Below are positions 32,841-42,455 of a stretch of DNA of 64,000 nt, in pieces; positions within the stretch are counted from its first letter, which is position 1; each line of letters starts with the position of its first letter. Source of the stretch: Belliella buryatensis (lineage in GTDB: Bacteria; Bacteroidota; Bacteroidia; Cytophagales; Cyclobacteriaceae); the NCBI RefSeq assembly GCF_900188245.1, contig NZ_FZOK01000001.1, positions 1-64,000 on the forward strand, given 5' to 3'. The position numbers and the translations under genes are program-made. Below the pieces are notes generated by a model, which made no database searches, had not been told where the DNA came from, and saw only the letters and a program-made list of their open reading frames with translations.

Positions 32841-34493
32841 TTAGAAAGCCCATCTAGGGTCTCCGATTGGTCCACCAGTAGTACCTGCAGTTCTCAGAGG
32901 AGAGTTGGCTGGCAAAGTCAGATTCGTGGTTCTAGAATTCCAACCTAGATCCACATTGAGTAGATTAGAGGTCTGTACGTAAGTCTGCAAGGTGGCATCA
33001 GCTGGATCAGCACCGCCTGTGGTCAAATTGAAGAGATTCGAGTGGCTCAAGACAATCTGCGAACTTGAATTGGCTCTGATCAATCTGCCTCCTACTGTCT
33101 GATCTTCGTAAGGCATATTGGTGATGATAGAGTTGGTCATTGAGAATTCTATCGCATTATTATTTGCATCTAGCAAATTGTCGTTTCTATTTCGTGACCC
33201 AAACCCATTCAAGGTAACTCTATCGACAGTTATTTTAGGTGTAAACGGCATGGTCAAATTTGTGGCCCAGCCTATAAAGCCTCTACTACCAATGGATGCA
33301 AAGGTTGAATTGGTGATTTGGATCTCTCTAAACTCCAATTTATCCAAATGAAATATATGATAGTTGTCCACGTTATGATTTCTCAAAATCGAGCTTGATA
33401 CTTTGATTAAGTTCATTTTGTGCTCGTTATTACCAGCTCTATTGGCTCGCATAAAGGAAGTAGCTACATTTTCTACAATACAATTGTCAACAATAATATC
33501 TGTAAAGGTAGCAGCACCTCCAGCAAAATTCAGGAAATATGCGCCACTTCCTGGCCCTCCATCGAAAGTAATTCCATTGACAGTAAGGCCAGCTCCTGAT
33601 TCAGTGAAGGTAAATTCTCTGAAAAGCACCTTGGTATCAGTAGGGTCACCTGAAACAGACTGAAGCGTAATTGTTTTGCCAATAATTCTTAAGTTAGCCC
33701 ACTCTCCAGAGTTATCTCTGATTTCATAAGTTCCAGGTTCCAACCCGATCACAGCACCATCCTCAGCGCCTTCTACAATTTCTCTGAAATTACTTGATGG
33801 AGTCAAGATGATGTCAAAAATACTTTCTTCTTTCATCACAAAAGAAGTAGTTCCTTTGGTTCTAGTACCTTCAAAGATCTCAGCTGTGTACTGCATCAAT
33901 GGAGTTAAACCTTCTAGAATTTTCTGTGCTTCACCTCGCTCAGCATCTGAAATCATGAACTCGGTGGTATTTTCTAAAGCATCCGTGACTACAATTCGAG
34001 TGGGATTAGAAGTAGGTCTCCATCTCAAAAGGACTGTAGATGAGCCTATTTCATTATCGAAAGTCGGAAGGAAGATCTGCTCACCAGTAATTCTGAAAGA
34101 CTGCATGGTTCTCTGCCATTCAGAATCTGTGGCGGAGGAAACTCCTAGTGCCCTCACTCTCGCGAAATAATCTACGTTGATCTCTAAGTCATCATCAGTG
34201 ATAACCAATCTAGTTGCCACTGTTTCTCGTTCCAATACGACACTAGAAAACAGGGAGTCTTCAGATACTTGAATTCTATAATTCACTTCTCCTGGATCGG
34301 TGAAGAGAGCCTCTGGCCATGTCAGTGTCACGGCAGTCTCTCCATTTGCTCCTGTAATTCTAACAGGTCTAAAGCGCTTCATGTCATCAGGCACTTCATA
34401 ATTTGGCTCTACTTCTGCACAGGCACTGAACAAAGCACCCATGACCAATAAGTAAGCCAGGTACTTGAGTATATTTTTGATTTTATAGTCCAT
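32841..34493 (-). CDS. Surface lipoprotein with FnIII-like and DUF4957/DUF5123-like domains
   Basis: A 550-residue lipoprotein (signal ending FSAC, Cys25). Residues about 40-230 form two fibronectin-III-like modules (TLTWPEALFTDPGEVNYRIQ; STVLLRWRPTSNPTRIVVTD). About 245-540 is a parallel beta-helix with AVIGLEPGTYEI, LRIIGKTITLQS, VNGITFDGG and FMRANRAGN, the pattern of DUF4957/DUF5123 proteins found after susD in pectin loci. It likely binds pectin at the cell surface; whether the helix has lyase activity is not evident. It lies 21 bp after the SusD gene. Confidence 0.75.
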   Translation of the reverse strand: MDYKIKNILKYLAYLLVMGALFSACAEVEPNYEVPDDMKRFRPVRITGANGETAVTLTWPEALFTDPGEVNYRIQVSEDSLFSSVVLERETVATRLVITDDDLEINVDYFARVRALGVSSATDSEWQRTMQSFRITGEQIFLPTFDNEIGSSTVLLRWRPTSNPTRIVVTDALENTTEFMISDAERGEAQKILEGLTPLMQYTAEIFEGTRTKGTTSFVMKEESIFDIILTPSSNFREIVEGAEDGAVIGLEPGTYEIRDNSGEWANLRIIGKTITLQSVSGDPTDTKVLFREFTFTESGAGLTVNGITFDGGPGSGAYFLNFAGGAATFTDIIVDNCIVENVATSFMRANRAGNNEHKMNLIKVSSSILRNHNVDNYHIFHLDKLEFREIQITNSTFASIGSRGFIGWATNLTMPFTPKITVDRVTLNGFGSRNRNDNLLDANNNAIEFSMTNSIITNMPYEDQTVGGRLIRANSSSQIVLSHSNLFNLTTGGADPADATLQTYVQTSNLLNVDLGWNSRTTNLTLPANSPLRTAGTTGGPIGDPRWAF

Positions 34494-34514
34494 GATATTG
34501 GTTTTTGGGCTTAA

Positions 34515-36272
34515 TTAATAACCATATTCTTGCTTCAAATTCGGATTCGCATCCAAAATTGAGGTGTGCAAAGGAAGCAATTCGCTCTTACCTGGGGTAA
34601 AACCTACAGCGTAGAAGGTGAGAATGGTAGTATTGATTCCATTACCAACCCAAGCCACAGAAGCAGAACCTGCAGGTGCAGGAGTAGGTTGAGGCTGATA
34701 GAAGGAGTTCAACCATCTCAATTGGTTCACTCCAGGCTCGAAGTACATTGTGGTAGGAAGATTTGCATATTGGCCTGATCTTGCTACCATAGCAGCTAGA
34801 TTAGCCTTGGTTTCATTCAGTTTAGTTTCCAAAAGATTCCATCTGAGTAAATCATATTTCCTAATTCCTTCACCAGAAAATTCAAAAGCTCTCTCTTGAA
34901 CTATTGCTTCAAAGAAATCTTGGTATGTCGTAGGTGTAGGGCCTATCAAAGAAGCATCACCTCCAAAGCCTCTAGTTCTAACTTGTTCATAAGCTTGAAT
35001 AGCAGCAGGTGTAGGACCGTTGTTGATTTCATTTTCTGCCTCAGCAAACATCAACAATACATCAGAATACCTGATCATTGGCCAGTTGATACCGAAGTAC
35101 TGTGCATTGGAATTGATCACTACTGGGTTGGTCATCCAGTCTCTTCTGAATTTGCCATCCACCATGGTTTGGAGCGTTCTCGCTACGATGGTGAAGTCCT
35201 GATTGATATTATAAGGTGCCGCAGAAACATCCCTTCTTTGGTCATTTTCATCAAACGAATAGAAGAAAGTAGGAAGAATAGTCAAAGCTGAATTCCCAAG
35301 GTTATTCCATCTTGGACCATTATAATAACCCAGCTTGGAATCACCTAAAGCACTTCCTCCGCCAGTCATTGCTAGTTCCCAAAGAATCTCTTGATTTGGT
35401 TCTCTTCTTCTTGCTAATAGGCCTTCCTTAAATACCGCTTCAAAAGAAGGGTTCAAATTATGTGAACCACTATTGATTACGGCCAAAGCTTCATCTCTTG
35501 CAATCTGATAGAACTGTATATGATTGGCACCTCTTCGCATCTGTCTGTCTAATCTCAAAGAGTAGCCTCCTCTAAAAAGAGCAATTCTAGCCCTTAAAGC
35601 TCTAGCAGCTCCTTGCGTGATTCTTTCATTGGTAGATCCTGACGTAGCCCAAGGAAGTAATTCAGCTGCTTGACCAAGATCTTCTATGATTCTATCATAG
35701 ATAATATCCCGGTCTGTCCTTCCAAGAAAAAGATCCTCTTGAGTACTTGAAGGCTCAAACTGAGCAGGAATATCTCCCCAGTTTCTGATCAATTCAAAAT
35801 AAAACTGAGCTCTCAAGGTAAGCGCTTCTCCATGCAATCTTCTCAGCTCTCTTTTCTCAAACTCAGTACCATTGATATACATGGCCATTTTAGGAATCTC
35901 TGTAATACAGATATTGGCTCTCTCTATACCTTGATAAAGTTGATTGAATGGTCTAAATAATTGAGTATTTGAAGGCTGCACATTGTAATGAGCGATATCT
36001 CTTCTTTCGTTGTCTGGAAAAGGATTACCACCTTGCCCCATCATGATATCATCATCTAGCGGATAATACATACTAAGACGGATTCCATAACCATTATCAC
36101 CACCAAGTGCTGCATACACACCTGTCAAAGCAATAGTGGCATTGGTGACATTACTAAATACGTAGTCTGGTCCAAAGGAAGAAACTGGAGCTACTTCTAA
36201 GTAGTCTTCACAGGAAGTCAATGTTCCAAGTGAAAGTACCAAAGCTAAGGTTAATCTATATATTCTATTCAT
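34515..36272 (-). CDS. SusD/RagB family pectin-oligomer-binding lipoprotein
   Basis: A 585-residue outer-membrane lipoprotein: signal ending LTSC (Cys21), then EDYLEVAPVSSFGPDYVFSN, the N-terminal signature of classical SusD/RagB proteins. Helical TPR region includes LHGEALTLRAQFYFELIRNWGDIP and RALRARIALFRGGYSLRL; the C-terminal region has RYSDVLLMFAEAENEIN and ERAFEFSGEGIRKYDLLRW. It caps the SusC channel encoded 23 bp upstream. Neighbouring pectate lyases and GH28/CE8 genes point to oligogalacturonides as ligand (inference). Confidence 0.93.
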   Translation of the reverse strand: MNRIYRLTLALVLSLGTLTSCEDYLEVAPVSSFGPDYVFSNVTNATIALTGVYAALGGDNGYGIRLSMYYPLDDDIMMGQGGNPFPDNERRDIAHYNVQPSNTQLFRPFNQLYQGIERANICITEIPKMAMYINGTEFEKRELRRLHGEALTLRAQFYFELIRNWGDIPAQFEPSSTQEDLFLGRTDRDIIYDRIIEDLGQAAELLPWATSGSTNERITQGAARALRARIALFRGGYSLRLDRQMRRGANHIQFYQIARDEALAVINSGSHNLNPSFEAVFKEGLLARRREPNQEILWELAMTGGGSALGDSKLGYYNGPRWNNLGNSALTILPTFFYSFDENDQRRDVSAAPYNINQDFTIVARTLQTMVDGKFRRDWMTNPVVINSNAQYFGINWPMIRYSDVLLMFAEAENEINNGPTPAAIQAYEQVRTRGFGGDASLIGPTPTTYQDFFEAIVQERAFEFSGEGIRKYDLLRWNLLETKLNETKANLAAMVARSGQYANLPTTMYFEPGVNQLRWLNSFYQPQPTPAPAGSASVAWVGNGINTTILTFYAVGFTPGKSELLPLHTSILDANPNLKQEYGY

Positions 36273-36295
36273 TATAAATCTTTTTTTAATGGATA

Positions 36296-39200
36296 TTAGA
36301 ATGTGATATTGACACCTGCAATGAATGTTCTGGCTCTTGGGTAGGCCGAATAGTCTACACCTGGAGTCATTGGTGTTCTTCTTCTTGTGTTTACTTCAGG
36401 GTCATAACCTGTATAATTTGTGAATATCGCCAAGTTGTTACCAGTTGCGTAGAACCTTACTCTTTGGATTTTATACTGTTGGAGTAATTTATTAGGTAAG
36501 GTATATCCTAGTGTAACATTGTTGATCCTTAAGAAGGAACCGTCTTCAATTGCCCAAGAGTGCATATAAAATGAAGAGGCAGTCGTCAATGGTGTCCATA
36601 TTTTAGCATCTGCATTAAGAGCAGCCAATTCTGTAGGGTCTGTCACGACTTGACCAGCTGAGTTCACATTGGTAAATCTATCATTCATGATCGCAAGCAA
36701 ATTTGAATTTGGAGTGTATCCTGAAGAGAACTCAAGCTTATTGGCATTTAAGATATCATTACCCAAGACAAAGTTCATGAAGATGCTCGCATCGAAGTTT
36801 TTGTAAGTAAACTGCTGATTCAATCCACCAAAGAACTTTGGAGTTGCATTACCAATAGCTGTTCTGTCATTGTCATCTACAACTCCATCTCCATTCAAAT
36901 CTTTAAACTTTAGACTACCTGGCCTAGGTGCAATAGATGTAATTCCTCTATTATCAGCCACTCCATCTCTTAAAATATACTGGCCACCTACAAAATCAAA
37001 ATCAGAAATCTGATAGAATCCATCCGTAACTAGACCCCACATGGTACCTACAGGCTTTCCAACTTGAATCGCATAATCGAATGGCACATTGCCACCTGCC
37101 CAGCCTGAAGGAACTAAGAACTGAGATTGCTCACCGAGGTTTTCTACCCTGTTGATATTATGGGAAATATTGAAGCTTGCTGTCCAATTGAAATTTCTTT
37201 TATTGACCACTGCGCCGGATAGTTGAATTTCCACACCTCTATTTGATGTTTCTCCTACATTTTGGATTTGTACTGTGTATCCAGATGTAGAAGGAACAGG
37301 TACTTCCACTAAGAGATTTCTGGTGTTATTGATGTAAGCATCTATAGAAAACTGTATTCTTCCACCCAAGAATCCTGCATCCAAACCTATATTTTTGGCT
37401 ATGGTTGTTTCCCATATCAAGTTTTCATTAGCAAGAGAAAGTGGTGAAAAACCTACCTCAACTTGATTATTGAACCCATAGAAAGCATTTGGCCCAAACT
37501 GGGTCAAGTACAAGAAATTATCAATTCTATTATTTCCAGACTCTCCGTAGGAAGCTCTAATTTTCAAATCAGAAATTGTATTAGATACCCCAGCCATAAA
37601 TGATTCATCAGAAATTCTGTAGGCTCCTGATAGAGAAGGGAAATAACCCCATTTTCTACCTGGGGCAAATTTGGAAGAACCATCTGCTCGCATAGTAGCC
37701 GCAAATAAGAATTTGTCTCCATAGGCATAATTTACCCTGCCAAAAAAGGAAACAAGCCTTGACTCTTGTACATTGGAGGTAGGGATCTGAGGTGTACCGA
37801 GAGCCAAGTTGCCAAGTGCTCTTTCAGCAGTGATTCCAATTGGAAAGAATCTTGACTCCAAGTAGTCTATGCGAAATTCTTCCTCAAAGATCTCATGACC
37901 AAGTAGCAGGTCAATTTTGTTTTTCTCAGTGAATGCCGTCTTCATTTTGGCTGTGCTGAAAGTGAAGACATTGGAATTGTTCAGAATTCTTCTTTCATTT
38001 CTTCTGATGGAAGCGATCGGCTGACCTGAGCCTACTTGTCTTGCTGGGCCAGTGATGGTATCATTGAAAGCATAATCTTTGATATCTGAAAAATCTACAC
38101 CTACGGTAGTCCTAAATGAAAAATGTTCATTGAATTTATAATTGACACTTCCATTGAAGTTTGTCACGCTTTGCTTACGCTGTCTGTATTCAGCATCTGT
38201 CAATAAGATTGGGTTGATTAATGCCAATGAATTTGCATTGGTCTCATCTGCATAATCTGGATCAAAAGCAGTAACATCACTTCCATTCATTAAAATTGGT
38301 CTGTATTTTACTGCATGTCGAAGTCTATTAGTAGCAGAAGATCCCTCTGAAGCCGTACCAGCACCATTTACAGTGGTACTATTGTGGCGGACATTGAAAC
38401 CTACAGAAAGTTTATCATTGACTTTATGATCAAACTTAAAGTTGATTAATTTTCTATCAAAATCTGAAGCTAACATGACCCCCTCCTCAGTATTGGAAGT
38501 GACAGATAGGTTATACTTAGTAGCTACTGTACCACCTGCAACACTCAAGTTATGTGTCTGCATAATGGCATTTCTACCAAAGATTTCATCTTGCCAGTCT
38601 ACAAAAGGAACTTGTCTGTAATTTTCTATATCACCGAAGTTCCCATAGGTGTTGAGGAAGTTGTTTCTTTCTTGCTCAGAGCCTCTAGATCTTTCGTGCT
38701 GATACCTTACAAATTCATAAGGATTCATTACATCTAGTTTTCTGGCCAATTGCTTGACACCGCCGAAGCCATTGTAAGAAACTGTTGTTTTCATTTCGGT
38801 ACCGCCTTTGGTAGTGATGATCACTACCCCATTGGCGCCTCTAGCTCCATAGATTGCTGTTGCAGAGGCATCTTTGAGTACATCTATAGACTCAATATCC
38901 TGAGGAGACAAAACAGAGAGGGCATTTTCTACCTGTACTCCATCTACCACAAAAAGTGGTGAATTATCTTGAGTGATAGAACCGCCTCCACGAACTCTGA
39001 TTTGTACTTCTGCATTTGGTGAACCTTCTGATCCAGTCACTTGCACCCCAGCTAAACGACCCGCAAGTGCTTCCGCCGCTGAATTGATTGGAATATCTGC
39101 CAATTGCTTAGCGTTGACTGAGGATACTGAGCTAGTCAAGTCCCTTCGTTCAATAGAAGCATAACCGACCACCACGTACTCATCTAATTGCGCAATATCT

Positions 39201-39514
39201 TCTTTTAGCGTGATATCTATCACAGATTGATTACCAATCTGGACTTCCCTAGACACCATTCCAATAAAGGAGAAAATCAAAGTTGCATTGGACGGAACTT
39301 CGATTGAGTATTTACCATTGATATCAGCTGCTACGCCGATACTAGTACCTTTGACAAGTACAGATGCGCCAGGGATTGGTTCTCCGGATTCGTCAGTCAC
39401 CGTTCCCCTCACCACAGATCCTTGTGCCAATACCGTAGCTACCATAAATATCGATAGTATGGCTACAAGGAACAATTTCCGGTATGACACCAGATTTTTC
39501 AGAGTAATGTTCAT
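36296..39514 (-). CDS. SusC/RagA TonB-linked transporter of the pectin locus
   Basis: A 1072-residue outer-membrane transporter. The signal (ending VLAQ) is followed by a carboxypeptidase-D-like domain (GTVTDESGEPIPGASVLVKG), the plug with VVDGVQVENALS and DIESIDVLKDASATAIYG, and a barrel ending RTFIAGVNITF. It is the first gene of susC-susD-DUF-pectate lyase. The 405-bp upstream gap has two operator-like palindromes (39708-39727, 39873-39892), so pectin-derived uronates probably derepress it through the LacI protein at 47931. The system has no hybrid two-component sensor nearby. Confidence 0.93.
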   Translation of the reverse strand: MNITLKNLVSYRKLFLVAILSIFMVATVLAQGSVVRGTVTDESGEPIPGASVLVKGTSIGVAADINGKYSIEVPSNATLIFSFIGMVSREVQIGNQSVIDITLKEDIAQLDEYVVVGYASIERRDLTSSVSSVNAKQLADIPINSAAEALAGRLAGVQVTGSEGSPNAEVQIRVRGGGSITQDNSPLFVVDGVQVENALSVLSPQDIESIDVLKDASATAIYGARGANGVVIITTKGGTEMKTTVSYNGFGGVKQLARKLDVMNPYEFVRYQHERSRGSEQERNNFLNTYGNFGDIENYRQVPFVDWQDEIFGRNAIMQTHNLSVAGGTVATKYNLSVTSNTEEGVMLASDFDRKLINFKFDHKVNDKLSVGFNVRHNSTTVNGAGTASEGSSATNRLRHAVKYRPILMNGSDVTAFDPDYADETNANSLALINPILLTDAEYRQRKQSVTNFNGSVNYKFNEHFSFRTTVGVDFSDIKDYAFNDTITGPARQVGSGQPIASIRRNERRILNNSNVFTFSTAKMKTAFTEKNKIDLLLGHEIFEEEFRIDYLESRFFPIGITAERALGNLALGTPQIPTSNVQESRLVSFFGRVNYAYGDKFLFAATMRADGSSKFAPGRKWGYFPSLSGAYRISDESFMAGVSNTISDLKIRASYGESGNNRIDNFLYLTQFGPNAFYGFNNQVEVGFSPLSLANENLIWETTIAKNIGLDAGFLGGRIQFSIDAYINNTRNLLVEVPVPSTSGYTVQIQNVGETSNRGVEIQLSGAVVNKRNFNWTASFNISHNINRVENLGEQSQFLVPSGWAGGNVPFDYAIQVGKPVGTMWGLVTDGFYQISDFDFVGGQYILRDGVADNRGITSIAPRPGSLKFKDLNGDGVVDDNDRTAIGNATPKFFGGLNQQFTYKNFDASIFMNFVLGNDILNANKLEFSSGYTPNSNLLAIMNDRFTNVNSAGQVVTDPTELAALNADAKIWTPLTTASSFYMHSWAIEDGSFLRINNVTLGYTLPNKLLQQYKIQRVRFYATGNNLAIFTNYTGYDPEVNTRRRTPMTPGVDYSAYPRARTFIAGVNITF

Positions 39515-39707
39515 TTCAATAAGATATAGGGTTAATTGTTAGATTTGATTCTTTGGTATTTTGTCCATTTCCGAGTGATCGGTAGGTCAAGGAATAAAGC
39601 TATCCGCTATGAATGGAGAAAGGTAAATAAAAAGCTGATTTCATCTGTATTTTTAGGGTTTATTGTTACTAATATTGACTGCCTTTAAAGCAAATATTAT
39701 ACATCAT

Positions 39708-39727
39708 TTGCGCAATCGATTGCATAT
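39708..39727. promoter_or_regulatory. LacI-type operator upstream of the pectin susC
   Basis: TTGCGCAATCGATTGCATAT with a perfect GCAATCGATTGC core (39712-39723), about 195 bp before the susC ATG. It is the same core as at 27174 and 46083. A TATAATATTTGC promoter-like run on the minus strand follows immediately. Confidence 0.7.
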
Positions 39728-39872
39728 TAAGAATAAATATTTTTTACCACAAGATATTTTTAAAAAAATATTACTTAACGGTATTAAAAACATGTATAGC
39801 AACTATTTAGCTCACAAAATTTGGAAAAAGAATCCAGTATTATAAATTTTTATTACGTCTAAAAAATATTTT

Positions 39873-39892
39873 ATGCGCAATCGTTAGCATTA
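39873..39892. promoter_or_regulatory. Weaker operator-like site upstream of the pectin susC
   Basis: TATGCGCAATCGTTAGCATT keeps the left half GCGCAATCG but has two mismatched pairs in the right half. It could be an auxiliary site 165 bp from the main one, or chance. Confidence 0.4.
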
Positions 39893-39923
39893 ATAAAGAG
39901 CCTTTACAAAGACTCTTTATTAA
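39890..39923 (-). terminator. Terminator-like hairpin at the end of the pectin enzyme operon
   Basis: TTAATAAAGAG (39890-39900) and CTCTTTATTAA (39913-39923), perfect 11-bp arms; the proximal arm includes the stop codon of the acetylesterase. No clear U-tract follows. Confidence 0.5.
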
Positions 39924-40666
39924 TTTTTGAAAAATTTGGCTAGTTCAGGGAGTTTGAGCTTCATTTCCTCTACCACTAAATCACAAATTCTAAAAGCTCC
40001 AGTTGGCGAAAAGTGTGTGTTATCTACAATACCTTCTGGAAATCTATCGTATTGACCAGGTGCTACATGCATAAAGAGCTCCTTAGACTTTTCCTCTCCC
40101 CAATCCATAATCAGGGATCTACTTTTTGCATTCAAATCCAAAAGTGTCACTCCAAGCATTGCTGCTACTTCTTTGACTTTTTCTGTATAGCTGAGGTGCG
40201 TATCTTTCAAGGCTCCCTGCTCATCAAAACTTCTTCGTGAGAGTGGTGTAGCCAGTATTGGAATTGCACCTTTGGCGCTAGCTTCCTCCACATACCTGAT
40301 CAAATTTTGCTTGTAGTCTTCAGGTGAGGCATAGCGATTAGGGTCGTCTATCTTCTGATCATTGTGTCCAAATTGGATGATCACATAATCCCCTCGCTTC
40401 AACTCTGCCATGACAACATCCCATCTCCCCTCGGCACGGAAATTTCTGGTACTTCTACCATTGATAGCATGATTAAACACTTCTATTCCAGGCTTGAAAT
40501 ATAGAGGAAAAATCTGCCCCCAGCCCTTCTCCGGGTTTCCTGGTGCATAAGACTTATCTGCCATGGTAGAATCTCCAATCATAAAGATCCGGATAGGGAC
40601 TTCTTTGACGCTATCAAAAGCGCAAAGCAATCCTCCTAGTAAAAGGAGTGCAGCTAACACTTTCAT
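39920..40666 (-). CDS. SGNH-fold rhamnogalacturonan acetylesterase (CE12-like)
   Basis: About 248 residues, secreted. I start at 40666 (MKVLAALLLLGGLLCAF), 1 bp after the polygalacturonase stop. SGNH blocks: FMIGDSTMADK (catalytic Ser), INGRSTRNF (Gly/Asn), QFGHNDQK (Asn), and DNTHFSPTGA (Asp and His). This is the CE12 arrangement, and removes acetyl groups from rhamnogalacturonan or pectin so that GH28 and lyases can cut. It is the last gene of the five-gene DUF4861-GH105-CE8-GH28-CE12 operon. Confidence 0.85.
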   Translation of the reverse strand: MKVLAALLLLGGLLCAFDSVKEVPIRIFMIGDSTMADKSYAPGNPEKGWGQIFPLYFKPGIEVFNHAINGRSTRNFRAEGRWDVVMAELKRGDYVIIQFGHNDQKIDDPNRYASPEDYKQNLIRYVEEASAKGAIPILATPLSRRSFDEQGALKDTHLSYTEKVKEVAAMLGVTLLDLNAKSRSLIMDWGEEKSKELFMHVAPGQYDRFPEGIVDNTHFSPTGAFRICDLVVEEMKLKLPELAKFFKN

Positions 40667-40667
40667 A

Positions 40668-42371
40668 TTATTTGATTTTAATGATCTCGCCATTCACCTC
40701 TGAGGAAATTTTCAAATCAGCTTGCTGCTTAATAGACTCTTTACCAATATGAATAGATTCAGAGAGTTCTCCCATCACCGAAATGGCAGGACTATTTGTC
40801 ACTGTATATTGCAAATTGGAAATGTCAATTCGCTTGCTATTGTAAAATGTCAGTGCAGCCCCTTGGCTAGGAATGACCGTCACATTACTCAGTATCAACC
40901 CATCCGTATCCACAGCAATGATACCCTTCTCAGCTTGTAGGACTGCATTTTCAAGGCTTACATTCTGAAGATTCATCTCTGGCAATCCTTGGAAATTTGC
41001 TGCTACACCACTTCCTGTTGCAGTGATGTTTTTCATATAGATATTTCTAAATGCTGGTGTGCGTTCATCTACTTGTACAAGCGCTTCATTTCTAGCCTCC
41101 CGTTCAGCACTTTGATCTGATTCTAACACGGGCGAATTCCCTCCATAGAATAAATTAAAATTGATCACATCTGTGGGAATATTGACCATATCAATATCTG
41201 AGATGTAGATATTTTCTACTACACCACCTCGACCTCTGGTACTTTTGAATCGTAATCCTACATCTGTACCCATAAAAGTACACTGAGAAATATGTACATT
41301 TCTCACTCCGCCTGACATCTCGCTACCGATCACAAAGCCTCCGTGACCATGATAGACGATGTTATTCTTTACGACCACATTTTCTGTGGGCATACCTCTA
41401 TCTCTTCCATCTTGATCCTTGCCAGATTTGAAGCAGATCGCATCGTCACCCACATCGAAGATGTTATTGTAAATCAATACATTCTTACAAGATTCAAGGT
41501 CCAAGCCATCTCCGTTCTGAGAATACCATGGATTTCTTACATTGAGGTTGCGGATGATAATATCCTCACTCATCAGCGGATGGATATTCCATGCTGGAGA
41601 GTTTTGAAAAGTAGGCCCATCGAGTAAGATACGCTTGCTGTTTTTGATACTCACTAGTACCGGACGAAGAAAATCTTTCACCGACTCCAACTCACTTGGT
41701 TCAATCAGATCAGGAACATTGAAATTAGAGCTCGATTGGAAACCCTTGAGTGAAGACTCGGAAGGAAACCACATATCACCTTTTTCATTGAGTAGGCCTC
41801 CAGTTGCCAAGAGACTCTTCCATTGGGTACCTGTCATTTTGCTTTTCTTCACAGGTCTCCAGGCATCGCCATTCCCGTCAATAGTGCCTGGACCTGAAAT
41901 GGCAATATTTTCTACACCATCCGCGTATATAGGAGAAATACACCTGATCGTATTCAACCCTTCAAAACTTGTCTCAACCAAAGGGTAATCATCAAAATCT
42001 TTACTAAACTGAATCAAAGCTCCTGCTTCTAGATGTAAATTGACATTACTCTTGAAAATGATAGGCCCAGTCAACCACATTCCCCGAGGTACGACGATCG
42101 TCCCACCTCCATGCTCTGAGACTTTATCCATCGCTTGAGCAAAAGCAGTAGTGTTTTTTGTAATCCCATCAGACACTGCCCCAAAATCCTTGATATTTAC
42201 TGCAAAGTCGGGAAAGCTTGCTTCCTTTACTTTGGGCATTTCAAATTCTACATTATCGTAGATGCTATTGCTGTCGATGAGTCCAGAAGCGATTTCCTGC
42301 GATCCCACAGGTGCTGTACAACTTACCATTACAATCAACACAGCAAGCAAGAGGTTTTGCATTTTATTCAT
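40668..42371 (-). CDS. GH28 polygalacturonase
   Basis: A 567-residue secreted lipoprotein (signal ending VMVSC). The beta-helix hydrolase carries all GH28 active-site blocks: NGDGLD (about 285), GDDAICFKSG with the two catalytic Asp (about 309), GHGGFVIGSE (about 342) and RFKSTRGRGG (about 374). It hydrolyses homogalacturonan or rhamnogalacturonan to galacturonate-containing pieces. The N-terminal DFGAVSDGITKNT strand is typical. The longer C-terminus beyond 430 continues the helix. It lies 84 bp after the pectinesterase. Confidence 0.92.
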   Translation of the reverse strand: MNKMQNLLLAVLIVMVSCTAPVGSQEIASGLIDSNSIYDNVEFEMPKVKEASFPDFAVNIKDFGAVSDGITKNTTAFAQAMDKVSEHGGGTIVVPRGMWLTGPIIFKSNVNLHLEAGALIQFSKDFDDYPLVETSFEGLNTIRCISPIYADGVENIAISGPGTIDGNGDAWRPVKKSKMTGTQWKSLLATGGLLNEKGDMWFPSESSLKGFQSSSNFNVPDLIEPSELESVKDFLRPVLVSIKNSKRILLDGPTFQNSPAWNIHPLMSEDIIIRNLNVRNPWYSQNGDGLDLESCKNVLIYNNIFDVGDDAICFKSGKDQDGRDRGMPTENVVVKNNIVYHGHGGFVIGSEMSGGVRNVHISQCTFMGTDVGLRFKSTRGRGGVVENIYISDIDMVNIPTDVINFNLFYGGNSPVLESDQSAEREARNEALVQVDERTPAFRNIYMKNITATGSGVAANFQGLPEMNLQNVSLENAVLQAEKGIIAVDTDGLILSNVTVIPSQGAALTFYNSKRIDISNLQYTVTNSPAISVMGELSESIHIGKESIKQQADLKISSEVNGEIIKIK

Positions 42372-42455
42372 AGGGTTTATTGGTTGAGTTTCAATTTGAA
42401 TTTATCAGCTAATGTATTGATCACTTCTACTTTGCAAGTAAGGCTTCGACAAGTG